64,000 nucleotides of DNA. Origin: VBAS01 sp964444975. GTDB taxonomy: Bacteria; Bacteroidota; Bacteroidia; Chitinophagales; Chitinophagaceae. This document shows positions 33,377 through 41,970 of the stretch, piece by piece. The stretch lies in contig CAYUJD010000007.1 in NCBI GenBank assembly GCA_964444975.1, positions 18,953 through 82,952 of the forward strand. Reading direction: 5' to 3'. The notes below the pieces were generated by a model. It saw only the letters and a list, made by a program, of their open reading frames with translations, was not told the DNA's origin and searched no databases. Position numbers and translations under genes: made by a program. Every line of letters begins with the position of its first letter. The stretch's first letter is position 1.

Positions 33377-34018
33377 TGTTTTTACTCCATACGCCAGGTC
33401 GCCGGCATCGCCCAGGCCGGGCACTATATAGCTTTTGGCTGTCAGCTCTTCATCAATATCGCCGCACCAGATGGTAACGGCCGGCTCTTCTCTTTTTACA
33501 TATTCAATGCCAATGCTGCAGGCTATTGCGGTAACGATATGTATTTCCTTCGGGTTGCCTTCTTCTTTCAGGAAATGAATGGTCTTCACCAGCGAGGCGC
33601 CGGTGGCCAGCATGGGATCGGAAATGATGAGAATACGGTCATCAATATCGGGACAGCTCATATATTCAAGGCTGATGGTGAATGAGCCGTCTTTCTCATG
33701 CTTGCGGTAGGCTGCTATAAAAGCGTTGTCGGCTTTATCAAAATAATTGAGCAGGCCATTATGCATGGGCAGTCCTGCACGCAGTATAGTAGCCAGCACG
33801 GGTTGTTCCTTCAGCAATTTAGCGATTGCGGTGCCCAGCGGCGTTTCCACTTCTTTTTCTTCAAAAGGCAGCACCTTGCTGATTTCATAAGCCGCCACTT
33901 CGGCAATGCGTTCCAGGTTGGCCCGGAAACGCATCCGGTCCTGCTGGATGTTTATATCACGCAGCTCACTTATCCAGTTGCTTACAAGGCTGTGTTGTTC
34001 ACTCAGGTTGATTACCAC
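33368..34018 (-). CDS. upp: Uracil phosphoribosyltransferase
   Basis: A 216-residue type I phosphoribosyltransferase with the PRPP-binding loop IISDPMLATGASLVKTI, ILRAGLPMHNG, and a C-terminal uracil-binding region near YIVPGLGDAGDLAYG. It salvages uracil to UMP. Its length and these motifs are typical. It is a single gene; the upstream spacer holds the TCCCGAT palindrome and diverges to the AnmK-like gene. Confidence 0.93.
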   Translation of the reverse strand: MVINLSEQHSLVSNWISELRDINIQQDRMRFRANLERIAEVAAYEISKVLPFEEKEVETPLGTAIAKLLKEQPVLATILRAGLPMHNGLLNYFDKADNAFIAAYRKHEKDGSFTISLEYMSCPDIDDRILIISDPMLATGASLVKTIHFLKEEGNPKEIHIVTAIACSIGIEYVKREEPAVTIWCGDIDEELTAKSYIVPGLGDAGDLAYGVKTQT

Positions 34019-34089
34019 GACAGGAATTTTTGATTTCGGATTTTCAAATGCTCTCCCGGGCGCAATGCCTTATTTTTGAACAAAACTAA

Positions 34090-34107
34090 TCCCGATTTTT
34101 ATCGGGA
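34090..34107. repeat. TCCCGAT/ATCGGGA hairpin between divergent genes
   Basis: A 7-bp stem (34090-34096 with 34101-34107) with a TTTT loop lies 24 bp upstream of the AnmK-like ATG. It is of the same style as the palindromes at 19403 and 26561. Confidence 0.7.
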
Positions 34108-34131
34108 CAAAATCTGAAATCCAAATTAATA

Positions 34132-34629
34132 ATGGTTTATCGTTCATTGGGGGTATTGGTCTGTCAATCCGGCTTTACGTTAGTCTTTGCCGAATTCCAG
34201 GAAAATGCAGGCGTATGGACGTTTGAGTTAAAAACCGCCGTCTCTTACCCGGCGGGCACCGGCACAGAGCTTATTCATTCATTTATTGAAAAAAATGAGC
34301 TGCAGTATAAAGTGGCGCTGATTACACTGCATATCGAAACGCCGGGCACCATTATCAGCGGGGCATCCGTTGCTGCTGCCACGGGTTTACCCGTCATCAC
34401 GCAGCTTGCAGATCTTGATTTGGAGCTTGGCGGTAATGGAGAATTTTATTCCTCCTGTTCGCAAAAGCTGCATTTGCCAAATAATAGCCTGGGCGAGACG
34501 GAAAAAGCGACCTGCGTGGCTTTTATGGGAATTCTTCGCTGGCGGGAAGAATATAATTTTTTATCTTCCATAACCGGCGCCAGGCGCAGCAGTATTGGCG
34601 GCGCAGTGTGGACCGGGCAGGAAGCCTGA
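34132..34629 (+). CDS. Shrunken AnmK-like protein, predicted non-catalytic
   Basis: 165 aa. The ends match anhydro-N-acetylmuramic acid kinase: MVYRSLGVL fits the MYRVIGLMSGTS start, the middle has SVAAATGLPVITQLADLDLELGGNGE matching the IAAxTGLPVVxDFRxxDVALGGQGAP region, and the C terminus has ETEKATCVAFMGILRWREE then LSSITGARRSSIGGAVW. A full AnmK is about 350-400 residues. Here the first ATP loop (MSGTSLDG) is replaced by VLVCQSGFT, and the central catalytic and sugar-binding part is absent. The frame is clean with no stop, so it may be a maintained pseudoenzyme and not fresh decay. It is followed, 129 bp on, by the ATP-grasp ligase in the same direction. Confidence 0.65.
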   Translation: MVYRSLGVLVCQSGFTLVFAEFQENAGVWTFELKTAVSYPAGTGTELIHSFIEKNELQYKVALITLHIETPGTIISGASVAAATGLPVITQLADLDLELGGNGEFYSSCSQKLHLPNNSLGETEKATCVAFMGILRWREEYNFLSSITGARRSSIGGAVWTGQEA

Positions 34630-34758
34630 AGTGAGGTATGGCTTTTGGTAATGGCAGCCTGTGTGGGAAGTGGAAAGGGCCCAACGTATGAGCAACAATT
34701 ATTGACTGCTACAAAACCGGCACCACGAAGACTTTACAACAAAACTATCTTTTTCACT

Positions 34759-36339
34759 ATGCCAGCAACTGCAGCCAGGAAAATTAAGAGTACTGTTAGC
34801 GGCAACGGGTTGTCTGATTTTCCGCCTCCGGGTTCGAAGGAAGAAAAGCGGGTCTTCAAAAAACTGCAGGAACGACTACGCCGTCATTTTGATATTGTGT
34901 TTTCCGACAGGCTGGCTCCCTGTACCGTGCTGGTGGTGCCTTCGCTTACCATGGACCAGGAGATACTCTCCAAAATCAGCGGCATCAATCATTACGAGGA
35001 AAGGTTGCTCTGCATGCTGCTGCTGCTGCGCAATCCCCGTACGAATGTAATATATGTTACCAGCGAACCGATCGATCCTGTTATTATTGACTATTATCTT
35101 CATTTGCTGCCGGGCATCACGGGTCATCACGCCATGCGCCGGCTTACCTTATTAAGTTGTTACGATTCATCTTCCAAACCGCTTACGCAAAAAATACTGG
35201 AACGGCCACGCCTGGTGCAGCGCATAAGGGAAACCATACTGCCCGATCATGAAGCACACATGGCCTGCTTCAATGTGACAATGCTGGAAAGAACGCTGTC
35301 GGTACAGCTGCAGATGCCCGTATTTGGCTGCGATCCGGACCTGCTTGCCCTTGGCAATAAAAGCAACGGCCGGAAAATTTTCCGGGAGTGCCGGCTTCAT
35401 GTACCCGCCGGATTTGAAGACTTGTATTCGGAACAGGATATGGTGAAGGCGCTGGCAGAAATGAAAAAACAAAACCCTGCTTTAAAAAAAGCGGTTGTTA
35501 AAATAAATGATGGCTTTTCCGGCGATGGCAATGCCATTTATACTTTCAGTGAACACGAAAACAGCAGCGCCGGTATTAAAAAGAAATTGCGGGAAAGATT
35601 GAAAATGGTTTCTGGCGAGCTCAGTTTTGAAATGTTTCTGCAAAAGATGAAACAGATGGGCGGCATAGCAGAAGAATTTGTGCAGGGAAAAATCAAACGG
35701 TCGCCTTCGGTGCAGTGCCGCATTATGCCATCGGGAGTGTGTGAGGTGGTTTCCACCCACGACCAGGAACTGGGCGGCGAAAGCGGGCAGGTGTACCTTG
35801 GCGCACATTTTCCCGCCTCGAAGGAATATGCTGTTGAAATTGGTAAAATCGGCCGGCAGGTTGCTGAAGTCCTCCGGGATAAGGGGGTGCTGGGGCGGTT
35901 CGCTATTGATTTTATTTCGGTAAAAGAAAAAAAAGGTTGGATTCATTACCCGATTGAAATCAACCTGCGCAAGGGCGGTACCACGCATCCTTATATAACA
36001 CTCCAGTTTCTTACCGATGGTAAATACAACGAGAAGGATGGACTGTACTACACCGCCAACAGGCAGGTGAGGCATTATTTCTGTTCTGATAACCTGCGCA
36101 ACGAACAATTTCACGGGCTTACCCCACCCGACCTGGTTGACATAGCCATGCTGCACGACCTGCACTACGATGGCACCCTGCAGGAAGGGGTGATGTTTCA
36201 CCTTATCGGGGCCTTGTCGCAGTTTGGAAAAATCGGCGTAGTGTGCATCGGCAGCTCGCAGCAAAGAGCCATGGGGTATTATAAAAAAACCGTTGATGTA
36301 TTGAAACTGGAGACCGTGCAGCAGTTATATACGCACTGA
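34759..36339 (+). CDS. PGM1-related peptide ligase, ATP-grasp family
   Basis: 526 aa from the ATG at 34759 (MPATAARKIKSTVSG); an upstream ATG at 34645 adds 38 weakly supported residues. The N-terminal part (TVLVVPSLTMDQEIL, HYEERLLCMLLLLRNPRT) and the central ATP-grasp (AVVKINDGFSGDGN near residues 245-258, EEFVQGKIKRSPSVQ, INLRKGGTTHPY near 400) match the PGM1-related family. PGM1 joins peptides to an N-terminal guanidino amino acid in pheganomycin synthesis, but relatives in Bacteroidota have unknown substrates. No precursor peptide or other biosynthetic gene is adjacent. A role in making a small peptide or amino-acid conjugate is inference. Confidence 0.78.
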   Translation: MPATAARKIKSTVSGNGLSDFPPPGSKEEKRVFKKLQERLRRHFDIVFSDRLAPCTVLVVPSLTMDQEILSKISGINHYEERLLCMLLLLRNPRTNVIYVTSEPIDPVIIDYYLHLLPGITGHHAMRRLTLLSCYDSSSKPLTQKILERPRLVQRIRETILPDHEAHMACFNVTMLERTLSVQLQMPVFGCDPDLLALGNKSNGRKIFRECRLHVPAGFEDLYSEQDMVKALAEMKKQNPALKKAVVKINDGFSGDGNAIYTFSEHENSSAGIKKKLRERLKMVSGELSFEMFLQKMKQMGGIAEEFVQGKIKRSPSVQCRIMPSGVCEVVSTHDQELGGESGQVYLGAHFPASKEYAVEIGKIGRQVAEVLRDKGVLGRFAIDFISVKEKKGWIHYPIEINLRKGGTTHPYITLQFLTDGKYNEKDGLYYTANRQVRHYFCSDNLRNEQFHGLTPPDLVDIAMLHDLHYDGTLQEGVMFHLIGALSQFGKIGVVCIGSSQQRAMGYYKKTVDVLKLETVQQLYTH

Positions 36340-36462
36340 TAGCCGGCATTGATAAAGGCTTATAACGCAGATGAATGGGCAATAATTAATAAAAGTCCTC
36401 CCTTGCAATAAATGCAGGAAGACAGAATCTGCACCGGGAACTCATTTCTTAACTGCTAATAA

Positions 36463-39400
36463 ATGAAACAAGCTAAAAAACTGCAGGACGAAATACTGCA
36501 ACTCAAGTATGCTTTAAAGCAGCGCAGCATTGAACTGGAACAAAAAAACCGGGAACTGGAAATTGAAGCCGCTATAGAAAGAGTAAGGGCACAAGCTCTT
36601 GCTATGCACGAGTCGAAAGATATACATGAAGTGGTGCGTACGCTGCGTAATGAATTATTCGGGCTGAAGCTGGAAGGAATCATGGGGGCAACCATTTGTT
36701 TAAAGCAAACGGATGGGCAGGTCAGGCTTTGGGATATTACAGATATCAAAACCACAGGACGCTACGGCTGGGATATTCTTTTTGATATCAGGGAAATGGA
36801 TCCGAAGCTATGGGTAAAAAAAATATGGTATTCAAAGAAGAAAATCATTGCCGCCGAACAGGATTCCAATGATCTCAAAAGGGCACTGAAATGGCTCAGC
36901 CAGTACGATAAAAAAACGGCTGAAGAAATAATAAAACTTCTTAAGGTCAATAAAATAAAACATGGCTGGCACCGGGCAGTGAAACTTGCCAACGGCATAT
37001 TGATCACCGATTTTACCAATGAGCCACCGGCAGAAATAGAATCCATCCTTTTAAAAATGGGTGCGGCATTCGATCTTGCATATAAACGTTTTCTTGATCT
37101 GAAGAATGCCGAAGTAAAGGCCCATGAAGCAAAAATTGAAGCATCGCTGGAGCGGATGCGGGCAGCGGCAATGAGTATGCATAAATCGGAAGATCTGATT
37201 GCCGTTTGCAAAGCCATGTACAATGAACTCCAGGCGCTCGGTTTCACCAACATCCGCAATGCACAGATAGCCGTCAACAACGATGCAGAAGAATTTTATT
37301 TCGACTATGAATATTCGGATTTTGGTTTCCGGGGAGTCACGCCTGTTCCATATAACAGTCATCCCATTGTAAGGGGGATAGTCAGTGAAATGAAAAAATC
37401 AAAAGATGCATTTTTTCATATAGAGATTACCGGGCATGAGCTGAATGAATTCCGTGCTTTCCGGAAGAAAAAGCTCGGTCAGAAACCGGATGTAAAACTG
37501 AACAGGGCTAAATCAGTATGCTTTTATTTTTATTCGGTAGGCGCCGGCGCACTGGGCATTTCAACTTTTAATGCCATTACTGAGGAACAATCAGCAATTC
37601 TCAAGGGGTTTAAAAATGTGTTTGAACTTTCTTACAGAAGATATACGGATGTGGCGAAAGCCGAAGCCCAGGCAAGAGAAGCGCAGATAGAAGCTTCGCT
37701 GGAAAGAGTGAGGGCCGTGGCCATGGCTATGCATAATTCAGAAGATTTGTCTGCTATCGGTAAAACTGTTTTTACTGAATTGAAAAACCTGGGTTTTACA
37801 ACTATCCGTAACACAGAAATGGTCATTAATAATGATGAAAAGGAAACTGTTAAAAGTTATCATTATTCTGATTATGGAAAAGAAGAGATTATTGAGATCG
37901 GATATAAAGAAAATCCCATTGTAAAGAAATGGGCGAATGATTTAAAAAAGGCAGACGATGCTTTTGTGCCGGTTTCCATACCCGAAAAGGAAATGAAAGA
38001 CTGGAATAAGTACAGGAAAGTATTAGGGTATAAAACAGACCTAAAAATGGCGAGAGCAAAAACAGTACATTATTATTCTTATTCTATTGGGCTGGGTGCA
38101 TTGAGTATTTCAACCTGGCAAACCCTGGAAAAAGGGCATATAAAAATTTTAGAGCGGTTCCGGAATGTTTTCAATCTTTCTTATAAAAGGTACATCGATA
38201 TTCAAAAAGCCGAAGCCCAGGCAAGGGAAGCGCAGATAGAAGCGGCCTTGGAAAGGGTTCGCTCAAAGGCAATGGCCATGCACAAAAGCGATGATCTCAA
38301 CTCAGCTGTTGGAATTGTCTTTGAAGAACTGGAAAAACTTGATCTTGGAATGTCGCGATGTGGAATTGGGATTGTTGATAAAGAAAAAAGAAGTGCTGAT
38401 GTATTTTCAACTGTCATATCTGATCTGGGCCAGGCTGTGCAGGTTTCCGGCGATGAATCAATGGATATACATCCCCTGTTGCAGGGAGCTTTTGACGCAT
38501 GGCTTAAGCAGGTAGATTTTTCTTATACATTACAGGGCGAAGACCTGGTCCGATATTACAAGGCTGTAGGTAAAACGAATATTCAATTGCCACAATCACA
38601 GACAGTGGTGCAACAACAGTATTATTACGTAGCTTCATTTCAGGCGGGCGGATTATTTGCTTTCAGGCAAACAACCTTTCCCGAAGAAGCAAAAACAGTG
38701 ATGAAGCGCTTTGCCAATGTTTTTAATCTTACTTATAAACGTTTTCTCGACCTGCAAAAAGCCGAAGCGCAGGCAAGGGAGGCGCAGATAGAAGCGGCAT
38801 TGGAAAGAGTTCGTTCAAGAACGATGGCCATGCAAAAAAGCGATGAATTGAATGATGTGGCAATTATCTTATTTAAACAAGCAAGTGATTTGGGTATTAA
38901 AGCATGGACCACCGGATTCAATGTGTGGAGTGATGATGATAATTTTTATACCGACTACATAACTAATCCCCAGGGCGGTTTCCTTGAACCATACACTATC
39001 AATGCTACCAGCTATTCAGTGTTCAAAAATGTCAGCGCTGCAAAGAAAAAGGGTGAAGAATTTTATGTAAACTATGAAGAAGGAGAACAACTTAAGGAAA
39101 CCTACCGGCAACTCAGTCGATTTGGAGATAGAGAACAGTTCGAAAAAATGCTGCAAGGCGGGTTCCGGTTTCCGTCACATCAATATGAACACTTTGTTTT
39201 TGGTTCTAAAGTTAGCCTGATGTTTATAACCTATGAACCCTGCCCGGAGGCACATGATATATTCAAACGCTTTGCAAAGGTCTTTGAGCAAACCTATACC
39301 CGTTTCCTCGATTTGCAAAAAGCCGAAGCGCAGGCAAGAGAAGCGCAGATTGAAGCGGGTTTAGAAAGGGTTCGTGCAAGAACAATGGCCATGCACAGCA

Positions 39401-41871
39401 GCGAGGATGTAAGCGAAGCCACAGCAACCATGTTCACCGAATTGGAAAAGCTGGGAATTGAAAATTACCGGGGTGGTATAACAAATATTTTCCCTAACCG
39501 GACACAGCATGTCTGGTCGGTAAACAATCTTGCCGAAGGAAAGAGTATAAAAGCAGTAGGCACATTCAATATTGATGATCATCCATTCTGGCAGCTCATG
39601 TTTCATGATTGGGAATCAAAACAAGATTTCACCTGGTATTTTCTTGCCGGCGATGATAAAGAGAAATACATTAAGATATTAAACGCAACCCAGGGATATT
39701 TACCACAAGCCTTTCAGCAATTCCCGGATGTCCATTTCCATGGATATTATTTTAATGAAGGAGCGGTATGGACCAATTCATTGCATAAGCATTCGGAAGA
39801 TGAACAACAAATCATGAAAAGATTCGCTTCAGTTTTTTCACTCACATTCCGTCGTTACCAGGATCTGAAAAAAGCCGAAGCGCAGGCGAGGGAAGCAAAG
39901 ATTGAAGCGGCTATGGAAAAAGTAAGGGCAAGGGCGATGGCCATGCAAAAGCCGGGCGAGCTGGAAGAAGTAGCCAAATTGTTGCGCAGGGAAATGGCGT
40001 TACTCGGGGTGGAGGAACTGGAAACAAGTTCTATTTATGTTCATAATGAAAATGCCGGAACTACTGACTGCTGGTATGCTATTAAAGACATTCGTGGAAA
40101 TGACACGAATCTGGTCACCGATCACATGACCATTAATTTAAATGATACATGGGTAGGAAAGGAGATGCTTAAGTTCTATAACTCCGCTCAAAACCAGACT
40201 TCCATTTTAATGAAGGGAGAAAACAGGAAGGAATGGATTAATTACTGTTCACAGCATTCCAAAATGCTGCAGGGATATTACGGAGATACCATTCCTGAAC
40301 GAACTTATCATTTGGTAAAGTTTTCCAATGGTTATATGGGAGCAGCATCACCCGGCGATATATCAAAGGAAAGCTGGGACCTGCTGAAAAGAGCCACTTC
40401 CGTTTTTTCATTGGCCTATACCCGCTTCAGCGATTTGCAAAAATCGGAAGCGAATGCAAAAGAAGCAGTGAAACAGGCTGCATTGGATCGTATTCGGGCC
40501 GACATTGCCTCCATGCGTACAAAAACTGACCTGGACAGGATTACTCCCCTGATCTGGAAGGAGCTTACAATTCTTGGCCTGCCCTTTATTCGTTGTGGAG
40601 TATTTATCATGGATGATTCACAACAGCTCATTCACACATTTCTTTCCACACCCGAAGGACACGCAATCGCGGCTTTTCATTTGCCGTATAACACCCCGGG
40701 AAATTTTTCCGACGTAATAGAACACTGGCGGAGTAAGAAGGTTTATATCAATCACTGGAATGAGGCTGACTTTTTAAGTTTGGCTGAAACACTGGTGAAC
40801 CAGGGAGCCATTGCCAATAAAGAACAATATCTAAATACGCTGCCTGAAGGCGGATTCTATTTGCACCTCCTTCCTTTCATGCAGGGTATGTTTTATGTCG
40901 GCAACAGCACGCGGCTGAATGAGGAAGAAATCAAACTGATCCAATCGGTTGCGGATGCATTTTCTACTGCGTATGCCCGCTACGAAGATTTCAATAAGCT
41001 GGAGGCCGCAAAACAGCAGGTAGAAAGAACATTAACCGATCTGAAACAGGCACAGCAACAACTGGTGCAATCAGAAAAAATGGCCAGCCTGGGTGAACTT
41101 ACCGCCGGCATTGCCCATGAAATTCAGAACCCGCTGAACTTTGTCAACAACTTTTCTGAAGTAAGCAATGAACTGATTGAGGAAATGAAAGCGGAATTCG
41201 AAAGAGGAAATAAAGATGAAGCCATTGCCCTTGCAGAAGATGTAAAACAAAACCTGGAAAAAATTCTGTTTCATGGTAAGCGGGCCGACGGCATTGTAAA
41301 AGGCATGCTGCAGCACAGCCGCAGCAGCAGCGGGGTGAAAGAGCTGGTGGACATAAATATATTGGCCGATGAATACCTGCGGCTGGCTTACCATGGCCTG
41401 CGGGCCAAAGACAAATCCTTCAATGCAAAATTTGAAACCAATCTTGATACAAGCATTGAAAAAATAAACGTGGTACCGCAGGAAATCGGCCGGGTGATTC
41501 TGAATTTAATCAACAATGCATTTTATGCGGTGAGTGAAAAGAAAAAAAGCCCCCATCCCCTAAAGGGGGGCATGGAAGATTCTTCATTTAATTACGAACC
41601 TGTAGTGACTGTTACAACCAAAAGACTCGGCTCCCCTTTAGGGGATGGGGGCAAAATTGAAATAAAAGTATCTGATAACGGCAAGGGCATTCCACAAAAA
41701 ATATTAGATAAAATTTTTCAACCCTTCTTTACCACCAAACCCACCGGGCAGGGAACAGGATTAGGTTTATCACTGAGTTATGATATTGTAAAAGCACATG
41801 GTGGGGAAATAAAAGTTGTGACAAAAGATGGAGAGGGAACTGAATTTACCATTTCGCTGCCGGTTTCGTAA
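36463..41871 (+). CDS. 1802-residue cytoplasmic histidine kinase with eight repeated sensor modules
   Basis: There is no signal peptide or membrane segment. Eight modules of about 185 residues each begin with a helical linker of the form AQAREAQIEAALERVR.RAMAMH and continue with a mixed alpha/beta domain whose sequence varies (for example module 5 ...WTTGFNVWSDD). They fill about residues 25-1500 and look GAF-like, without a family I can name. The transmitter follows: coiled coil, H-box GIAHEIQNPLNF (His1552), N-box LINNAFYAV, DNGKGI and GTGLGLSLSYDI. It lacks a receiver. The ATPase domain contains a palindromic-repeat insertion at about residues 1696-1730 that the next kinase lacks. Partner regulators are unknown; the receiver at 45738 is nearby. 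Confidence 0.85.
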   Translation: MKQAKKLQDEILQLKYALKQRSIELEQKNRELEIEAAIERVRAQALAMHESKDIHEVVRTLRNELFGLKLEGIMGATICLKQTDGQVRLWDITDIKTTGRYGWDILFDIREMDPKLWVKKIWYSKKKIIAAEQDSNDLKRALKWLSQYDKKTAEEIIKLLKVNKIKHGWHRAVKLANGILITDFTNEPPAEIESILLKMGAAFDLAYKRFLDLKNAEVKAHEAKIEASLERMRAAAMSMHKSEDLIAVCKAMYNELQALGFTNIRNAQIAVNNDAEEFYFDYEYSDFGFRGVTPVPYNSHPIVRGIVSEMKKSKDAFFHIEITGHELNEFRAFRKKKLGQKPDVKLNRAKSVCFYFYSVGAGALGISTFNAITEEQSAILKGFKNVFELSYRRYTDVAKAEAQAREAQIEASLERVRAVAMAMHNSEDLSAIGKTVFTELKNLGFTTIRNTEMVINNDEKETVKSYHYSDYGKEEIIEIGYKENPIVKKWANDLKKADDAFVPVSIPEKEMKDWNKYRKVLGYKTDLKMARAKTVHYYSYSIGLGALSISTWQTLEKGHIKILERFRNVFNLSYKRYIDIQKAEAQAREAQIEAALERVRSKAMAMHKSDDLNSAVGIVFEELEKLDLGMSRCGIGIVDKEKRSADVFSTVISDLGQAVQVSGDESMDIHPLLQGAFDAWLKQVDFSYTLQGEDLVRYYKAVGKTNIQLPQSQTVVQQQYYYVASFQAGGLFAFRQTTFPEEAKTVMKRFANVFNLTYKRFLDLQKAEAQAREAQIEAALERVRSRTMAMQKSDELNDVAIILFKQASDLGIKAWTTGFNVWSDDDNFYTDYITNPQGGFLEPYTINATSYSVFKNVSAAKKKGEEFYVNYEEGEQLKETYRQLSRFGDREQFEKMLQGGFRFPSHQYEHFVFGSKVSLMFITYEPCPEAHDIFKRFAKVFEQTYTRFLDLQKAEAQAREAQIEAGLERVRARTMAMHSSEDVSEATATMFTELEKLGIENYRGGITNIFPNRTQHVWSVNNLAEGKSIKAVGTFNIDDHPFWQLMFHDWESKQDFTWYFLAGDDKEKYIKILNATQGYLPQAFQQFPDVHFHGYYFNEGAVWTNSLHKHSEDEQQIMKRFASVFSLTFRRYQDLKKAEAQAREAKIEAAMEKVRARAMAMQKPGELEEVAKLLRREMALLGVEELETSSIYVHNENAGTTDCWYAIKDIRGNDTNLVTDHMTINLNDTWVGKEMLKFYNSAQNQTSILMKGENRKEWINYCSQHSKMLQGYYGDTIPERTYHLVKFSNGYMGAASPGDISKESWDLLKRATSVFSLAYTRFSDLQKSEANAKEAVKQAALDRIRADIASMRTKTDLDRITPLIWKELTILGLPFIRCGVFIMDDSQQLIHTFLSTPEGHAIAAFHLPYNTPGNFSDVIEHWRSKKVYINHWNEADFLSLAETLVNQGAIANKEQYLNTLPEGGFYLHLLPFMQGMFYVGNSTRLNEEEIKLIQSVADAFSTAYARYEDFNKLEAAKQQVERTLTDLKQAQQQLVQSEKMASLGELTAGIAHEIQNPLNFVNNFSEVSNELIEEMKAEFERGNKDEAIALAEDVKQNLEKILFHGKRADGIVKGMLQHSRSSSGVKELVDINILADEYLRLAYHGLRAKDKSFNAKFETNLDTSIEKINVVPQEIGRVILNLINNAFYAVSEKKKSPHPLKGGMEDSSFNYEPVVTVTTKRLGSPLGDGGKIEIKVSDNGKGIPQKILDKIFQPFFTTKPTGQGTGLGLSLSYDIVKAHGGEIKVVTKDGEGTEFTISLPVS
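36544..40600 (+). repeat. Eight direct repeats of the linker-sensor module in the 1802-residue kinase
   Basis: Linkers start near 36555, 37132, 37684, 38227, 38780, 39342, 39895 and 40465, spaced about 550 bases apart. Several share near-identical DNA (GCCGAAGCGCAGGCAAG and GAAGCGCAGAT), pointing to recent tandem duplication, while the domains between them have diverged. Modules 1 and 8 are the most diverged. Confidence 0.8.
41549..41652. repeat. Inverted pair of GCCCCCATCCCCTAAAGGGG inside a kinase ATPase domain
   Basis: A 20-base unit at 41549-41568 and its exact inverse at 41633-41652 bracket 64 bases. The whole block is read in frame as KSPHPLKGGMEDS...RLGSPLGDGGK. The neighbouring kinase has a short loop (RKSQQQAGYEPVVTV) at this place, so the block is an insertion. 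The unit also occurs at 31398 and 58901. Confidence 0.9.
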
Positions 41872-41970
41872 CTTGGATTAATGTGCCGGCTTTCTGCTTT
41901 TTTTTCTATATTTTCTATGATCAGAGAAACTGGGTTCATACTGGTATTGCCAAACTCTAAAAACTAAATT

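Noticed and set aside
35482..36264. 260-codon frame antisense to the PGM1-related ligase
   Set aside because: It is a mirror of a strongly supported ATP-grasp coding sequence.
36544..40600. CRISPR-like array from regular repeats in the 1802-residue kinase
   Set aside because: Period is about 550 bases and the repeats are coding, so they are protein modules and not a CRISPR array.
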